A program made the translations under genes and the position numbers. A stretch of DNA of 64,000 bases. Source: Actinoplanes oblitus. GTDB lineage: Bacteria > Actinomycetota > Actinomycetes > Mycobacteriales > Micromonosporaceae. The notes under the pieces were generated by a model. The model saw nothing but the letters and a program-made list of their open reading frames with translations. It was not told where the DNA came from and made no database searches. Below are positions 36,508-46,119 of the stretch, one piece after another (positions within the stretch are counted from its first letter, which is position 1; the number at the start of each line of letters is the position of its first letter). Where the stretch lies: NCBI RefSeq assembly GCF_030252345.1, contig NZ_CP126980.1:4789501-4853500 (forward strand), given 5' to 3'.

Positions 36508-37463
36508 TCGAACATCACGACGTCGAACTGAGTGGAATCCGTCTGCACGTGGCCGAGCAGGGCGCCGGGCCCCTGGTGGTGCTGCTGCACGGGTTCCCGG
36601 AGTTCTGGTACTCATGGCGCCACCAGCTGGCCGGCCTGGCCGCCGCCGGCTACCGCGTGGTGGCGCCGGACCAGCGGGGGTACGGCCGCAGCGACCGCCC
36701 GGCCGACGTCGGTGCGTACACGCTGCCGCAGCTGGCCGGGGACGTCATCGGCCTGATCCGGGCGCTCGGCGAGAAGCAGGCGTTCGTGGTCGGCCACGAC
36801 TGGGGTGCCATGGTCGCCTGGGCCGTCGCCACCATGCGGCCCGACATGGTGCGCGCGGTGGCCGGCGTCAGCGTGCCGCCGTTGCCGCCGCGCGAGCCGC
36901 AGCCGCCGCTGCGCGCGGCCCGTGAGCGGTTCGGCGGCCGGTTCTACTGGAACTACTTCGAGACGCCGGGCGTGGCCGAGGCCGAGTTCGGCAAGGACCT
37001 CGACACGACGTTCCGCCGGATGCTGTTCGGCGCCTCGGGCAGCCGGCCGGCCGACCGGGAGCCGGTGCCGCCTCTCGTGCCGCCCGGCGGCGGGTTCCTG
37101 GACCTGGCCCCCGAGCCGCCGGCCACCCTGCCCGCCTGGCTGACCGAGGCGGACATCGCGGCCTACGTCGAGGCGTTCACCGAGTCCGGTTTCACCGGCG
37201 GCCTCAACTGGTACCGCAACCTGGACCGCAACTGGGAGCTGACGGCCGTGTACGACGGCGCCGTCATCACCGCGCCGGCGCTGTTCGTCATCGGCGAGCG
37301 GGACAGGGCGTTCGCCGGTGTCGAGGCGATGGACGCCGCGGTCGCCACCCTCGCACCCGGCCACCGGGGAACGGTTGTCGTACCCGGCGCCGGTCACTGG
37401 GTCCAGCAGGAGGCGCCGGAGCGGCTGACCGGGATCCTGCGGGACTTCTTGGATGGAGTCTGA
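36504..37463 (+). CDS. Alpha/beta-hydrolase epoxide hydrolase
   Basis: A 319-residue soluble epoxide hydrolase-like protein. The oxyanion motif HGFPEFWYSWRHQ, nucleophile Asp in GHDWGA and terminal GAGHWVQQEAPE histidine are all in place, and the cap region contains NWYRN, whose tyrosine is a typical epoxide-polarizing residue. A dehalogenase is a less likely alternative. It is coupled to the monooxygenase by GTGA overlap with AGGAGG at 36491 as Shine-Dalgarno. The pair would open an epoxide to a diol or direct ring formation on the polyketide. It is the last gene of the plus-strand operon. Confidence 0.9.
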   Translation: MIEHHDVELSGIRLHVAEQGAGPLVVLLHGFPEFWYSWRHQLAGLAAAGYRVVAPDQRGYGRSDRPADVGAYTLPQLAGDVIGLIRALGEKQAFVVGHDWGAMVAWAVATMRPDMVRAVAGVSVPPLPPREPQPPLRAARERFGGRFYWNYFETPGVAEAEFGKDLDTTFRRMLFGASGSRPADREPVPPLVPPGGGFLDLAPEPPATLPAWLTEADIAAYVEAFTESGFTGGLNWYRNLDRNWELTAVYDGAVITAPALFVIGERDRAFAGVEAMDAAVATLAPGHRGTVVVPGAGHWVQQEAPERLTGILRDFLDGV

Positions 37464-37468
37464 GACCA

Positions 37469-37502
37469 GGTGGGCCCGCTCCGGCACCGGAGCGGGCCCA
37501 CC
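37469..37502. terminator. Bidirectional terminator between convergent operons
   Basis: A perfect 15-16 bp GC-rich stem (37469-37484 with 37487-37502) lies between the epoxide hydrolase stop and the P450 stop on the other strand. The right arm ends 2 bases before the P450 stop codon. There is no T-run, as is common for actinobacterial terminators. Confidence 0.8.
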
Positions 37503-37504
37503 GG

Positions 37505-38701
37505 TCAGGCCCGGGTGAACCGCACGGGCAGGTGGTGCGGCCCGCGGACCAGGATGCCGTGCCGCCACGCCAGCGCCGCCGGGTGTGCGGCCAGCTCCAG
37601 ATGGGCGAAGGCGCGCAGCAGGCTCGCGAACGCGATGCGGACCTCCATCCGGGCCAGCGCGTTGCCCAGGCAGTGGTGGATGCCGTGACCGAACGCGACG
37701 TGGCCCGTGGTGGCCCGCCGGATGTCGAAGCGCTCGGCGTCGGCGAAGCGGCCGGCGTCGCGGTTGGCCGAGTTCAGGGCGACCATGACCGCCTCGCCCG
37801 GCGCGATCTTCACGTCCCCGATGGTGATCGGTTCGAGGGCGAAGCGGAACGTCGCGCTCTCCACCGGACCGTCGTAGCGCAGCATCTCCTCGACAGCACC
37901 GTCGAGCAGGCCGGGGTCGGCCCGCAGCGCCGCCATCTGCTCCGGATGGGCCAGCAGGGCGTACGCGCCGTTGCCGATCAGGTTGGTGGTCGTCTCGTGC
38001 CCGGCCACGATCAGCAGGAAGACGGTGCCCCGCAACTCGTCGGCGCTGAGCCGGTCGCCGTCGGTATCGGTGGTCCGGATCAACGCGCTGAGCAGGTCGG
38101 AACCGGGCTCGGCGCGCTTCTGCTCGATCAGCGCGTCGATGAAGCGGGCGGCGTCGCGCGCGGCGGCCTGCCGCTCGGCGGGCACGCTGGACGAGACCGC
38201 GGCGTCGGCCCAGCGGCGTACCTCCTCACGATCGAGGAACGGCACCCCCAGCAGCTCGCAGATGACGGCCATCGGCAGCGGGAACGCGAAGTCGTCGATC
38301 AGGTCGAACCGGTCGCCCGGCCGGGCCAGCACCGCCCCCAGCAACTCGTCGGTGAGCTGCTGGACCCGCTCACGCAGCCCCTCCACCCGGCGCGGGGTGA
38401 ACTCTCCGGCGACCAACCGGCGCAGGCGGGTGTGCTGCGGCGGGTCGGAGTTCATCATGTGGCTGCCGGACGGGCTCTTGATCGGGAACGACTCGCCCGC
38501 GGAGTGCCACTGCTTGGACAGACGCGGGTCGCTGAGCGCCGCGCGTGCCTCGTCGTAGCCGACGACGAGCCACACCTCGGCGCCCTCCGGCATCCAGACG
38601 CGGTGCACCGGACCCTGCTCGCGCAACCGCGTGTAGACCGGGTACGGATCGCGAGCGAAATCGTCGCCGAGCGCGGCGAGATCGAGGGGAGTGGTGGTCA
38701 C
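37505..38701 (-). CDS. Cytochrome P450 (CYP105/107-like)
   Basis: A 398-residue bacterial class I P450. The oxygen-activation helix has AGHETTTN, the ExxR motif is EEMLR, and the heme ligand loop is FGHGIHHCLG with the thiolate Cys. It presumably hydroxylates or otherwise oxidizes the product; the redox partners are not encoded in the cluster. It is the last gene of the minus-strand group, 127 bases after the TetR gene, so it may have its own promoter, and a palindromic CCTT-CTA-AAGG lies in that gap (38775-38785). The start is ATG 38701, with GGAGG just upstream. Confidence 0.94.
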   Translation of the reverse strand: MTTTPLDLAALGDDFARDPYPVYTRLREQGPVHRVWMPEGAEVWLVVGYDEARAALSDPRLSKQWHSAGESFPIKSPSGSHMMNSDPPQHTRLRRLVAGEFTPRRVEGLRERVQQLTDELLGAVLARPGDRFDLIDDFAFPLPMAVICELLGVPFLDREEVRRWADAAVSSSVPAERQAAARDAARFIDALIEQKRAEPGSDLLSALIRTTDTDGDRLSADELRGTVFLLIVAGHETTTNLIGNGAYALLAHPEQMAALRADPGLLDGAVEEMLRYDGPVESATFRFALEPITIGDVKIAPGEAVMVALNSANRDAGRFADAERFDIRRATTGHVAFGHGIHHCLGNALARMEVRIAFASLLRAFAHLELAAHPAALAWRHGILVRGPHHLPVRFTRA

Positions 38702-38828
38702 AATTCCTCCAGAACGCTGCCGTGGGAACCGGTAATTCAGGCGTCCTCAAATGCTATGAAGGGTGACCAGGAGACCTTCTAAAGGAAATCTGGAGAGCGG
38801 TTTTCCGTACGCGACGAGCGTCCCGCCG

Positions 38829-39500
38829 TTATCCGGTGGTCTGGCCCAGCAACCCGTCGACGATCGCGATCAACCCCGATCGGTGCATGTTGCGCGAGGT
38901 CAGGGCCGGCCACAGCTCAGAGAGCGAGGACAGCCGCGGGAACTGCTCGGCATCGAGGTTGGCGAATGCCTTTTCCCGATGTGCTCCGGCGTCGGGCCGG
39001 GCGTAACGCTGTTCCCGGGCGACGCGCAGCATCAGCTCACCGGCGGTGTAATACCAGATCACCCGGTAGGCGTACACGGCCTGCTCGGGCGTCATGCCGC
39101 AGCGCACGGCGCCATCGATGATGTTCTCCACTATCCAGAGCGCGGAGACCGCCATCAGGTCGTCGGACGCGAGCACCTCGACGATCCACGGGCAGTCGGC
39201 CAGGATGTCGTGCAGCAGCTGGGCCGCCTTGATCAGGTGGTCCCGCGGGTCGTCCGGCATGTCGGTGCGCGGGAACTGCTCCGCGTGCGCCTCCAGCAGC
39301 AGGAGCAGGAGTTCGTCCTTGTCCTTCACGTGGTGGTAGAGCGCCATCGGGGTGCTCTCGAGGTCCTTGGCGAGGCGGCGCATCGAGAGGTTCTTGGCAC
39401 CTTCCTCGTCGAGGATCCGCTTGGCCGCCTCCACGATGGCCTCCCGGGACAGGCGGGGCGGGCGTCCCATCCGGCTGCCACGTGACGGCGAAGACTGCAT
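38829..39500 (-). CDS. TetR-family repressor
   Basis: A 223-residue regulator with an N-terminal TetR helix-turn-helix (LSREAIVEAAKRILDEEG, then MRRLAKDLESTPMALYHHV). The ligand domain is of the TetR_C type with several aromatic residues around 150-165 (VYAYRVIWYYTAGEL). It lies inside the biosynthetic cluster, 21 bases after the PchK-like reductase and on the same strand, so it probably controls the cluster or export of its product. The ACCTT-N4-AAGGT palindromes at 12306 and 46120 are candidate operators. ATG 39500 is used; an internal ATG 33 bases later is possible. Confidence 0.93.
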   Translation of the reverse strand: MQSSPSRGSRMGRPPRLSREAIVEAAKRILDEEGAKNLSMRRLAKDLESTPMALYHHVKDKDELLLLLLEAHAEQFPRTDMPDDPRDHLIKAAQLLHDILADCPWIVEVLASDDLMAVSALWIVENIIDGAVRCGMTPEQAVYAYRVIWYYTAGELMLRVAREQRYARPDAGAHREKAFANLDAEQFPRLSSLSELWPALTSRNMHRSGLIAIVDGLLGQTTG

Positions 39501-39521
39501 ACTGCTCGGTACCCCCTGCGG

Positions 39522-40610
39522 TTACAGGACGCCTTCGACCTGCTCCGTTGATGTCGTCGAACACGGGACGTCCCCGGTGAACCGCACCACCGTATCCGGC
39601 AGCCGGTGCTGAAGGCCCGTCAGGAGCCGCCGCGAGTCGACGATGTCGGACGCGTACCGGACTCCGGGCCGTGCCCCGCCGGCCAGCACGGCCAGCACCG
39701 CCTCGGCCGCGACCACGCCGGTCAGCGCGGAACCGTCGGTACCGCGGATCACCACCGAGCGGCGCACCGGCCGGCCGTCGGCCGTGTGACCGGTGAGCTC
39801 GCCGTACAGCACCTGGTAGGGGCGGCGGCCGGCGGCGTCGAGCCGGCTGGCCCGGACGAGCTCGGCGATCGCGTCCGCGCCGGGCGACCCGGCCCCGCGG
39901 CGCCGGGTCGTCGCGGCCAGCACGTGCGGGCCGTCGAAGGCGTTGAACCACGATGCCCGGGCCAGCGGCAGTGTGAGCGCCTGGCGGCGCAGCTCCGCGG
40001 TCAGGTACGGATAACCGGTCAGCGCCCGGTCGACGGTCGGCACCTGGAAGTCCTCGTCGACCCGCAGGGCCCGCGGCACCTCGCGCCCGTGCCAGGCGGC
40101 CAGGGCCATGCCGTACCCGGCGTCCAGGCTGAGCAGGTAATCGGCGGCGGCGCCGGCGGTGAGGGCGCCGAGGCCCGCGTACGCTCCGGTGAAGTCCAGC
40201 GGCCCGGTGAGTCCCTCGGCCAGCAGCCGCGGCAGCAGCCCCGACAGGCCGGGCGAGACGCCGGCGGCCAGCACCACCGTGCGCCCGGCGGGCGGCGGCG
40301 GTGTCCGCCCGTCGTCCATCACCGACACGTAGTCGGCACCCGCCCCGAGGACGGCGGCCCGCACCCCGGCCATCAGCGTGTACGCCGGGGCCGTGCAGTC
40401 CAGGACCAGCCGGCAGCCGCTGGCGAACCGCCGTACCGCGGCCGGGTCGGTCGCGTCCACGACCGCCGGGCGCACCCCGGCCGGCGCCGGGCCCGGGCGG
40501 CGGCAACCGGCCCGGACCCGTACGCCGCCTCCGTCGAGCAGACAGGTCACCGCCACCGTGCCCACCGCGCCGCCGGCGCCGAGCACCCCGATCACGGCCG
40601 GCTCAGGCAT
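39522..40610 (-). CDS. Saccharopine dehydrogenase-like reductase, candidate thiazoline reductase (PchK-like)
   Basis: A 362-residue NAD(P)-dependent oxidoreductase with an N-terminal Rossmann motif VLGAGGAVGTVAV and the saccharopine dehydrogenase arrangement (FASGCRLVLDCTAPAY, ADYVSVMDDG, LAAGVSPGLSG). PchK of enantio-pyochelin biosynthesis and its Streptomyces homologues are proposed to reduce a thiazoline to thiazolidine; I assign this gene to that role from fold and context, not from an alignment. Its start overlaps the end of NRPS2 by 8 bases, so the two are translationally coupled. It would act on the Cys-derived ring made by NRPS2, before N-methylation if the pyochelin order holds. Confidence 0.75.
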   Translation of the reverse strand: MPEPAVIGVLGAGGAVGTVAVTCLLDGGGVRVRAGCRRPGPAPAGVRPAVVDATDPAAVRRFASGCRLVLDCTAPAYTLMAGVRAAVLGAGADYVSVMDDGRTPPPPAGRTVVLAAGVSPGLSGLLPRLLAEGLTGPLDFTGAYAGLGALTAGAAADYLLSLDAGYGMALAAWHGREVPRALRVDEDFQVPTVDRALTGYPYLTAELRRQALTLPLARASWFNAFDGPHVLAATTRRRGAGSPGADAIAELVRASRLDAAGRRPYQVLYGELTGHTADGRPVRRSVVIRGTDGSALTGVVAAEAVLAVLAGGARPGVRYASDIVDSRRLLTGLQHRLPDTVVRFTGDVPCSTTSTEQVEGVL

Positions 40611-43600
40611 GCCCGCCCCGCGGGACGGCGAGGCGCACGGCCCGGGCCACGGCCGGCACGTTCGGCGGTCGCATACAGGTGAAGTGGTCGCCGGGCACGT
40701 CGACGACGTGCAGCTCGCCGGTGCACACGTCGTGCCAGTAGTCGCTCATGTCCCGGTGCATCCCCGGGAAGACCTGTGCCTCGCCGCTCTGCCGGACGAA
40801 GGTCAGCTCGCCGTCGTACGGCGTGGGCCGGTGTGCGGCGACCGCGACCAGGCTGTGTTTGACGATCCGGAACTGGCGGCGCAGCCGGTCCAGCGAGGTC
40901 AGTCCGGCGTCGGCGACCGGCATGGCCGCCCCGATGGCGGTCAGCCGCTCGTCCGGGTCCATCGCGGCCAGCCGCCGGAACCCGGCGACGGTCTCCGGGC
41001 GTACGCCCGCCGCGCCCGGTTCCAGCAGGCTGCCCTCGGGCACTCGCCCGCCGTGGCGGGTGACCGCTCCGGCGACGATCCGCTGAGTTTCGGTCTCGTC
41101 GGCCGGGTAGCCGAGCCGGATCGGGTCGGCCCGCATCACCCGGGCGAAGATGTACTCGGCCAGCAGGTCGTCCTCGACCAGGTAGGGAACCCGGTAACTG
41201 CTGATGATCGTGGTCGCGGCGACCCGGATGCCGGCCGCCGCGAGAAGGGTGGCCAGTTCGGTGACGAGCAGCCCGCCCATGCAGTACCCGATCAGGTGGA
41301 CCTCCTCGTGGCCGGCCGCGACCAGGGTGGCGGCGTGCCGCCGCGCCAGCGTGCCGGTCAGCGTGTGCGGGTCGCTGTCCAGGTATTCCTGCTCGTCGTC
41401 GAGGACGAGACCGGCCATCGGCACGTCCGGGGAGAGCTCGTGGACCAGCGATCGGTAGGGGATGAGTGTGCCGGTGCCGTCGTGCACGAGCACGTGCAGC
41501 GGCTGCCCGGGGCCGGTGGCCGGCCCACGGGCGCGGTCGCCGACGGAGACCAGCGACGAGGGGGCCGGCGCCGGGCCGGACGCCTCGAGCGAGCGCAGGT
41601 AGGTCGCGATGTCGGCGATCGTCGGCCGGTTCAGCACCCGGCGCAGCAGCTGGTCCCACTCGACCTCGCGGGCGGCCGGCAACCGGTCCCGGATCCGCCC
41701 GACCAGCTGGGCGACGAGCAGCGAATCGCCACCGGCGGCGAAGAAGTCGGTATCCCGGCCGACCTGGGTGACCGGCAGGATCTCGCACCAGACGCCGGCC
41801 AACAGCCGTTCCGTGTCGTCCGCGGGCGCCGACGCGACCGAGCCGGCCGTGTGGTGCCCGCTACCGGCCGTCCACCGGGCCAGCCGGCCGCGGTCCACCT
41901 TCGCGTTACCGGTCAGCGGGATCCGGTCGAGGGTGTGCAACTGGGCCGGGAGCATGTACTCCGGCAGGCGTTCGGCCAGGTGACGGCGTACGTCCTCGGC
42001 CTCCAGCGGAGCCCGGTCGGCCTTGAACCTGGACACGAAGACGTGTTGCCCGATCAGGGACAGCGCGTCATCGGCGGCCGGCAGGGTGGCCACGACCTCG
42101 GCGCCGGCCTCGTCGAGCAGGGACAGCCAGCGGTCGCGGGGGACGAACGTGGTGCCGGTCTCGCGCCGCTCGTCCTCGAACCCGGTCAGCCCGGCGTTGA
42201 ACTCCATCGAGGTCATCACGTGGTACGCGTCCCGGGTGGCCTCGATGAAGACCAGCCAGCCGCCCGGCCGCACCAGCCGGCGCAGCAGGTCCAGCGCCCG
42301 GCCGGCGTGCACGGCGTTGTGCAGCACGTTGGCCAGCAGGATCACGTCGAACCCGTTGTCCGGCATCCGCTGCTCGACGTGATCGGCGTTGAGATCGAAC
42401 AGCCCGAAGCGGACCCAGGGGTAGGCGGCGAAGCGCTCGGCCGCCGCGTTGAGGAAGAAGTGCGACAGGTCGGTGAACAGGTACTCGACGTCGAGACCGT
42501 CCAGTGCGGGGATCAGCTCGGTGCTGGTGCCGCCGACACCGGCGCCGATCTCGAGGATCCGCAGCGGGGCACCGCCGGCGTGCCCGGCGGCGATCGTCCG
42601 CAGCGCGGCGATGACTGCCGCGTTGTTGTGGCGGCTGATCAGGTTGTCGCGGTAGGCGGCCTCGGCGGTGTCGAGCCGCCCGTGCGGGAACAGCAGCGTC
42701 TTGAGGTCGATGTCGTTGCGGACCAAGGCCTGCAGGTGCTCCTCGGAGGCCCGGTGGTAGCGCACCAGCTCGGCGCCCCACCGTACGGCCGGTTCGAGGG
42801 TGTCGATGCGGTCACGCAACCGCCTCGCCTCGGCCTCGTCCGGCCGGGTCAGGTCGTGGTAGGCGCCGGTGTCCGGGTCGCGCCGGACGAGACCCTCGTG
42901 CTCCAGGGCGCCCAGCCATCGGCGTACCAGATAGTGGTTCGCCGGAGCGGCCTTGACCGTCTCGATGATCTCCTGGTCGGTGTGCCGGGCCCAGCCGCCG
43001 GCGAACAGCCCGCAGTCCACGAGCAGCCGGCTGATCGACTGCAGGGCGGTCCGGTCGAGCAGCTCCACCATCTCGGCGACCTGATCTTGGTCGACGGCAC
43101 CGATGCGGGCCGCGGCCGCCGCGGCCATGGTCTCGGGTAGCCGCTCCGGCAGCGGGGCGCGGGCCGCCGCCGCGGGCTCGACGAACGCGGCGAGATGGCG
43201 CCCGGCCTCGTCGTCGTAGGGGATGACCGCGGCCGCCTGCACCCCGGGATGGGCGAGCAGTGCCGCCTCGATCTCGGCGACCTCGATGCGGTGCCCGCGA
43301 ATCTTGATCTGGCCGTCCTCGCGCCCGAGGAATTCGATCTCGCCGTCGGGTAGCCGCCGGCCGAGGTCGCCGGTGCGGTACAACCGCCGCCCGTCGCGGG
43401 GATGGTCGACGAACCGCTCGGCCGTGCGCGCCTCGTCGCCGAGGTAGCCGAGGGCCACGCCGGCGCCGCCGATGTACAGCTCGCCGACCACCAGCTCCGG
43501 GCACTCCCGCAGCATGTCGTCGAGCACGTGGAAGCTCTGGTTGGCCAGCGGCCGCCCGTACGGGATGCTCGGCTGGTCCGGATCGACAGTGCCGACCCGG

Positions 43601-46080
43601 TGGTGGATCGACCAGATCGAGGCCTCGGTCGCCCCGCCCAGGCTGATCACCTCGGCTGTGGGTGCGTGGTGGCGCACGGTGTCGGGCAGGGTGACCGGGA
43701 TCCAGTCGCCGGAGAGCATGACCACCCGCAGCCGGCTCAGATCGTGGCCGGGTGCCGCCGCGAGATACTCGGTCAGCAGCTGCATCTGGGCGGGCACCGA
43801 GTTCCACACGCTGACCCGCTCGGTGACCATCAACTCGGCCCAGTGCGACGGATCGCCGCGCCGCTCGGCCCGCGGCAGTACCAGGGCACCACCCACCGAC
43901 AGCGGGCCGAACACGTCGTAGACGGAAAGGTCGAAGCCGAGCTGGGCGAGCCCGAGGACCCGGTCGTCGGCGCCGACGCCGAAGCGCCGGTTGATGTCGT
44001 CGACGGTGTTGCGGGCCGCCTCGTGGCTGATCATGACGCCCTTGGGCGTCCCGGTGGACCCCGAGGTGTAGATGACGTACGCCAGGTCGGCCCCGGCGGG
44101 CTCGGGCGCCTCGGCGGGCCGCCCCGGCACCGCGGGGAGCCGGTCCGCCTCGATGGTGGTCACGCCGGACGCGGCCAGCTCGGCGGCGTGCGCCGAGTCG
44201 GTGACCACGATCCGGACCCCGGCGTCGCGCAGGATCGTGTCCCGCCGCCGGGCCGGCTGCCCCAGGTCGACCGGCAGGTACGCGGCGGAGGCGAGCAGGA
44301 TTCCCAGCACCGCCACCACCTGTTCCACGCCCTTGGGGGCGATGACGCCGACCCGCTCGCCCGGCTCGCACCCGGCGTCGTGCAGCAGCCGGGCCAGCGA
44401 CTCGGCCCGAGCCAGCAGCTCGCCGTAGGTCAGCGTGCGCCCGGCCGCGATCACGGCGACGCGGCCGGGATCGCGGCGCGCCCGGTCCACGAACCGCGCG
44501 TGCAACGGCCCGCGCACCCGGGGCTCGGCGGTGTCGTTGGCCGCGGCCACCAGCTCTCGCTGCCGGCGCGGCAGCACGACCGGGTCCACCTCGTCGGTGG
44601 CGTCGCCGTCGGCGAGCCGTTCGACGAGTGCGGTGAAGGCGGCGAACATGTCGGCGGCGACCCCGTCCGGCAGGACGCCGTCGCGGACGTCCCAGTGCAG
44701 CAGCAGGCCGCCGTCCTCCGCCATCATCTGGCAGTCGATCCACACCTGCGGCGTCTGGCTGATCCCGTACGTCAGGCGTGCTCCCGGCATCAGGCCGGCA
44801 CCGGGGGCCGGGGCGCCGCTCACCGTGCTGGTGAACGTCACCGGCATGGCCGCGGCCGCCCGGCCCCGCCGGCGCGCGATCTCGCGCAGCACCTCGACGC
44901 CGCCGCAGAGGCGGTGGTCGAGGTCCTCCCACAGTCGCGCGTGCAGCGTGGCCAGGCGCTCGCCGAACGCGGTGGACGGCGTCGTGTCGACGTCGAGCAG
45001 GCTGACCGAGCTGAAGTCGCCGATGATCCGGGGCACGTCCGGGTGCAGCGGCAGCCGGTTCTGCACGGTCAGGCTCAGGGCGAAGCGGGGGTGGCGGCTC
45101 CAGCGGCCGATCGTCTCGGCGTAGGCACCCAGCACCGCGGTGGAGGCGGTGACCCCGAGCTCGGTCGCGCGGCGGTGCAGTTGCTGCCAGCGGGCCTCGG
45201 TGAGACGGGTGGCCAGGCGGGTGAAGCGCGGTGCCGCTCGTGGCGCGTCCGCGCGTACCGGCAGCTCGGGCGCCGCCGGCAGGTCGTCGATCCGGCTGAG
45301 CCAGTACTCGCGGTCGCACCGGTAGCGTTCCGTCTCCCGGAGGCCGCGCAGGGCGAGGACGTAGTCGCGGAAGGTCACCGCCGGGGTGACCTCGCCGCCT
45401 TCGCCGGTCACCTCGCGCCGCAGCTCGTCCAGCAGCAGCCGGAAACTGCTGTAGTCACAGATCAGCAGGTCGATGGAGAAGTGCAGCAGCAGGCCGTCGG
45501 GGGTGCTGGTCGCGCGCAGGTCGAACAGCGGCCAGCGATCGGTGGGCCGGACCCGGTGGGACAGCTGCTCACGCACGTCGGCGATCGCCGACCGTACCGC
45601 CTCCGGCCCGGCGTCGCGCAGGTCCGCGTGCACCACCGTGTAGTGCGGCACCTCGGCGGCGACCTGCTGGAACCCCTCCGCCGCGACGGTCGCGCGAAGC
45701 ATGTCGTGCCGGGCCACCAGCCGGTTCCAGGCCGCCTCCACCTCGTCCACCGGCCAGTCCGGCACGGCCAGTTCGAGGTAGCCGTGGCAGGCCACCCCGC
45801 CGAACTCGAACGCGCTGCCCCGGCCGAGCAGGTACGCCGACTGCACCTCGGTCAGCGGGAACGGCTCACCGGACTGCTCGGGGGCGGCGGTCAGGGTGAC
45901 GCCGAACTCGTCGCCGCCCGCGCGCAGCACCGCCAGGATCTCCGGCTTGTGGTCACGCAGCCAGCGCAGCCGCTCCGGGGTGGCCACGCCTTTCGGCGCC
46001 TGATAGCGGAGGTTGTCACCCTCGGCGTACAGCACCATGCCGGCCGCCCGCAGGGCCGTCACCGTCTCCACAATGGCCAT
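40603..46080 (-). CDS. NRPS2: TubC docking-Cy-A(Cys)-MT-PCP-TE, PchF-like
   Basis: A 1825-residue terminal synthetase. Residues 1-55 form a TubC-type docking domain. The Cy domain (about 75-490) has DLLICDYSS. The adenylation domain code is D-L-Y-N-M-S-L-I-W plus the A10 lysine (NAKVDR), predicting Cys. An intact SAM methyltransferase is inserted between A8 and A10, with EIGAGVGGTS near residue 1178. The carrier has GGDSLL, and the thioesterase has GYCMGG with Cys1600 in place of serine and a GDHFTCM histidine. The layout equals pyochelin PchF except for the docking domain: add Cys, cyclize, methylate (N or C), release. ATG 46080 follows GGAAGG; a frame extension upstream is not homologous. 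Confidence 0.93.
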   Translation of the reverse strand: MAIVETVTALRAAGMVLYAEGDNLRYQAPKGVATPERLRWLRDHKPEILAVLRAGGDEFGVTLTAAPEQSGEPFPLTEVQSAYLLGRGSAFEFGGVACHGYLELAVPDWPVDEVEAAWNRLVARHDMLRATVAAEGFQQVAAEVPHYTVVHADLRDAGPEAVRSAIADVREQLSHRVRPTDRWPLFDLRATSTPDGLLLHFSIDLLICDYSSFRLLLDELRREVTGEGGEVTPAVTFRDYVLALRGLRETERYRCDREYWLSRIDDLPAAPELPVRADAPRAAPRFTRLATRLTEARWQQLHRRATELGVTASTAVLGAYAETIGRWSRHPRFALSLTVQNRLPLHPDVPRIIGDFSSVSLLDVDTTPSTAFGERLATLHARLWEDLDHRLCGGVEVLREIARRRGRAAAAMPVTFTSTVSGAPAPGAGLMPGARLTYGISQTPQVWIDCQMMAEDGGLLLHWDVRDGVLPDGVAADMFAAFTALVERLADGDATDEVDPVVLPRRQRELVAAANDTAEPRVRGPLHARFVDRARRDPGRVAVIAAGRTLTYGELLARAESLARLLHDAGCEPGERVGVIAPKGVEQVVAVLGILLASAAYLPVDLGQPARRRDTILRDAGVRIVVTDSAHAAELAASGVTTIEADRLPAVPGRPAEAPEPAGADLAYVIYTSGSTGTPKGVMISHEAARNTVDDINRRFGVGADDRVLGLAQLGFDLSVYDVFGPLSVGGALVLPRAERRGDPSHWAELMVTERVSVWNSVPAQMQLLTEYLAAAPGHDLSRLRVVMLSGDWIPVTLPDTVRHHAPTAEVISLGGATEASIWSIHHRVGTVDPDQPSIPYGRPLANQSFHVLDDMLRECPELVVGELYIGGAGVALGYLGDEARTAERFVDHPRDGRRLYRTGDLGRRLPDGEIEFLGREDGQIKIRGHRIEVAEIEAALLAHPGVQAAAVIPYDDEAGRHLAAFVEPAAAARAPLPERLPETMAAAAAARIGAVDQDQVAEMVELLDRTALQSISRLLVDCGLFAGGWARHTDQEIIETVKAAPANHYLVRRWLGALEHEGLVRRDPDTGAYHDLTRPDEAEARRLRDRIDTLEPAVRWGAELVRYHRASEEHLQALVRNDIDLKTLLFPHGRLDTAEAAYRDNLISRHNNAAVIAALRTIAAGHAGGAPLRILEIGAGVGGTSTELIPALDGLDVEYLFTDLSHFFLNAAAERFAAYPWVRFGLFDLNADHVEQRMPDNGFDVILLANVLHNAVHAGRALDLLRRLVRPGGWLVFIEATRDAYHVMTSMEFNAGLTGFEDERRETGTTFVPRDRWLSLLDEAGAEVVATLPAADDALSLIGQHVFVSRFKADRAPLEAEDVRRHLAERLPEYMLPAQLHTLDRIPLTGNAKVDRGRLARWTAGSGHHTAGSVASAPADDTERLLAGVWCEILPVTQVGRDTDFFAAGGDSLLVAQLVGRIRDRLPAAREVEWDQLLRRVLNRPTIADIATYLRSLEASGPAPAPSSLVSVGDRARGPATGPGQPLHVLVHDGTGTLIPYRSLVHELSPDVPMAGLVLDDEQEYLDSDPHTLTGTLARRHAATLVAAGHEEVHLIGYCMGGLLVTELATLLAAAGIRVAATTIISSYRVPYLVEDDLLAEYIFARVMRADPIRLGYPADETETQRIVAGAVTRHGGRVPEGSLLEPGAAGVRPETVAGFRRLAAMDPDERLTAIGAAMPVADAGLTSLDRLRRQFRIVKHSLVAVAAHRPTPYDGELTFVRQSGEAQVFPGMHRDMSDYWHDVCTGELHVVDVPGDHFTCMRPPNVPAVARAVRLAVPRGGHA

Positions 46081-46119
46081 GTTCTTCCTTCCCGGAAGCC
46101 CGTCGTCACTGTCTCGACA

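Noticed and set aside
38702..38828. The CCTT-CTA-AAGG element before the P450 as a third copy of the shared operator
   Set aside because: Its spacer is 3 rather than 4 bases and the arms are only 4 bp, so it is kept as a weak hint and not annotated as a feature.
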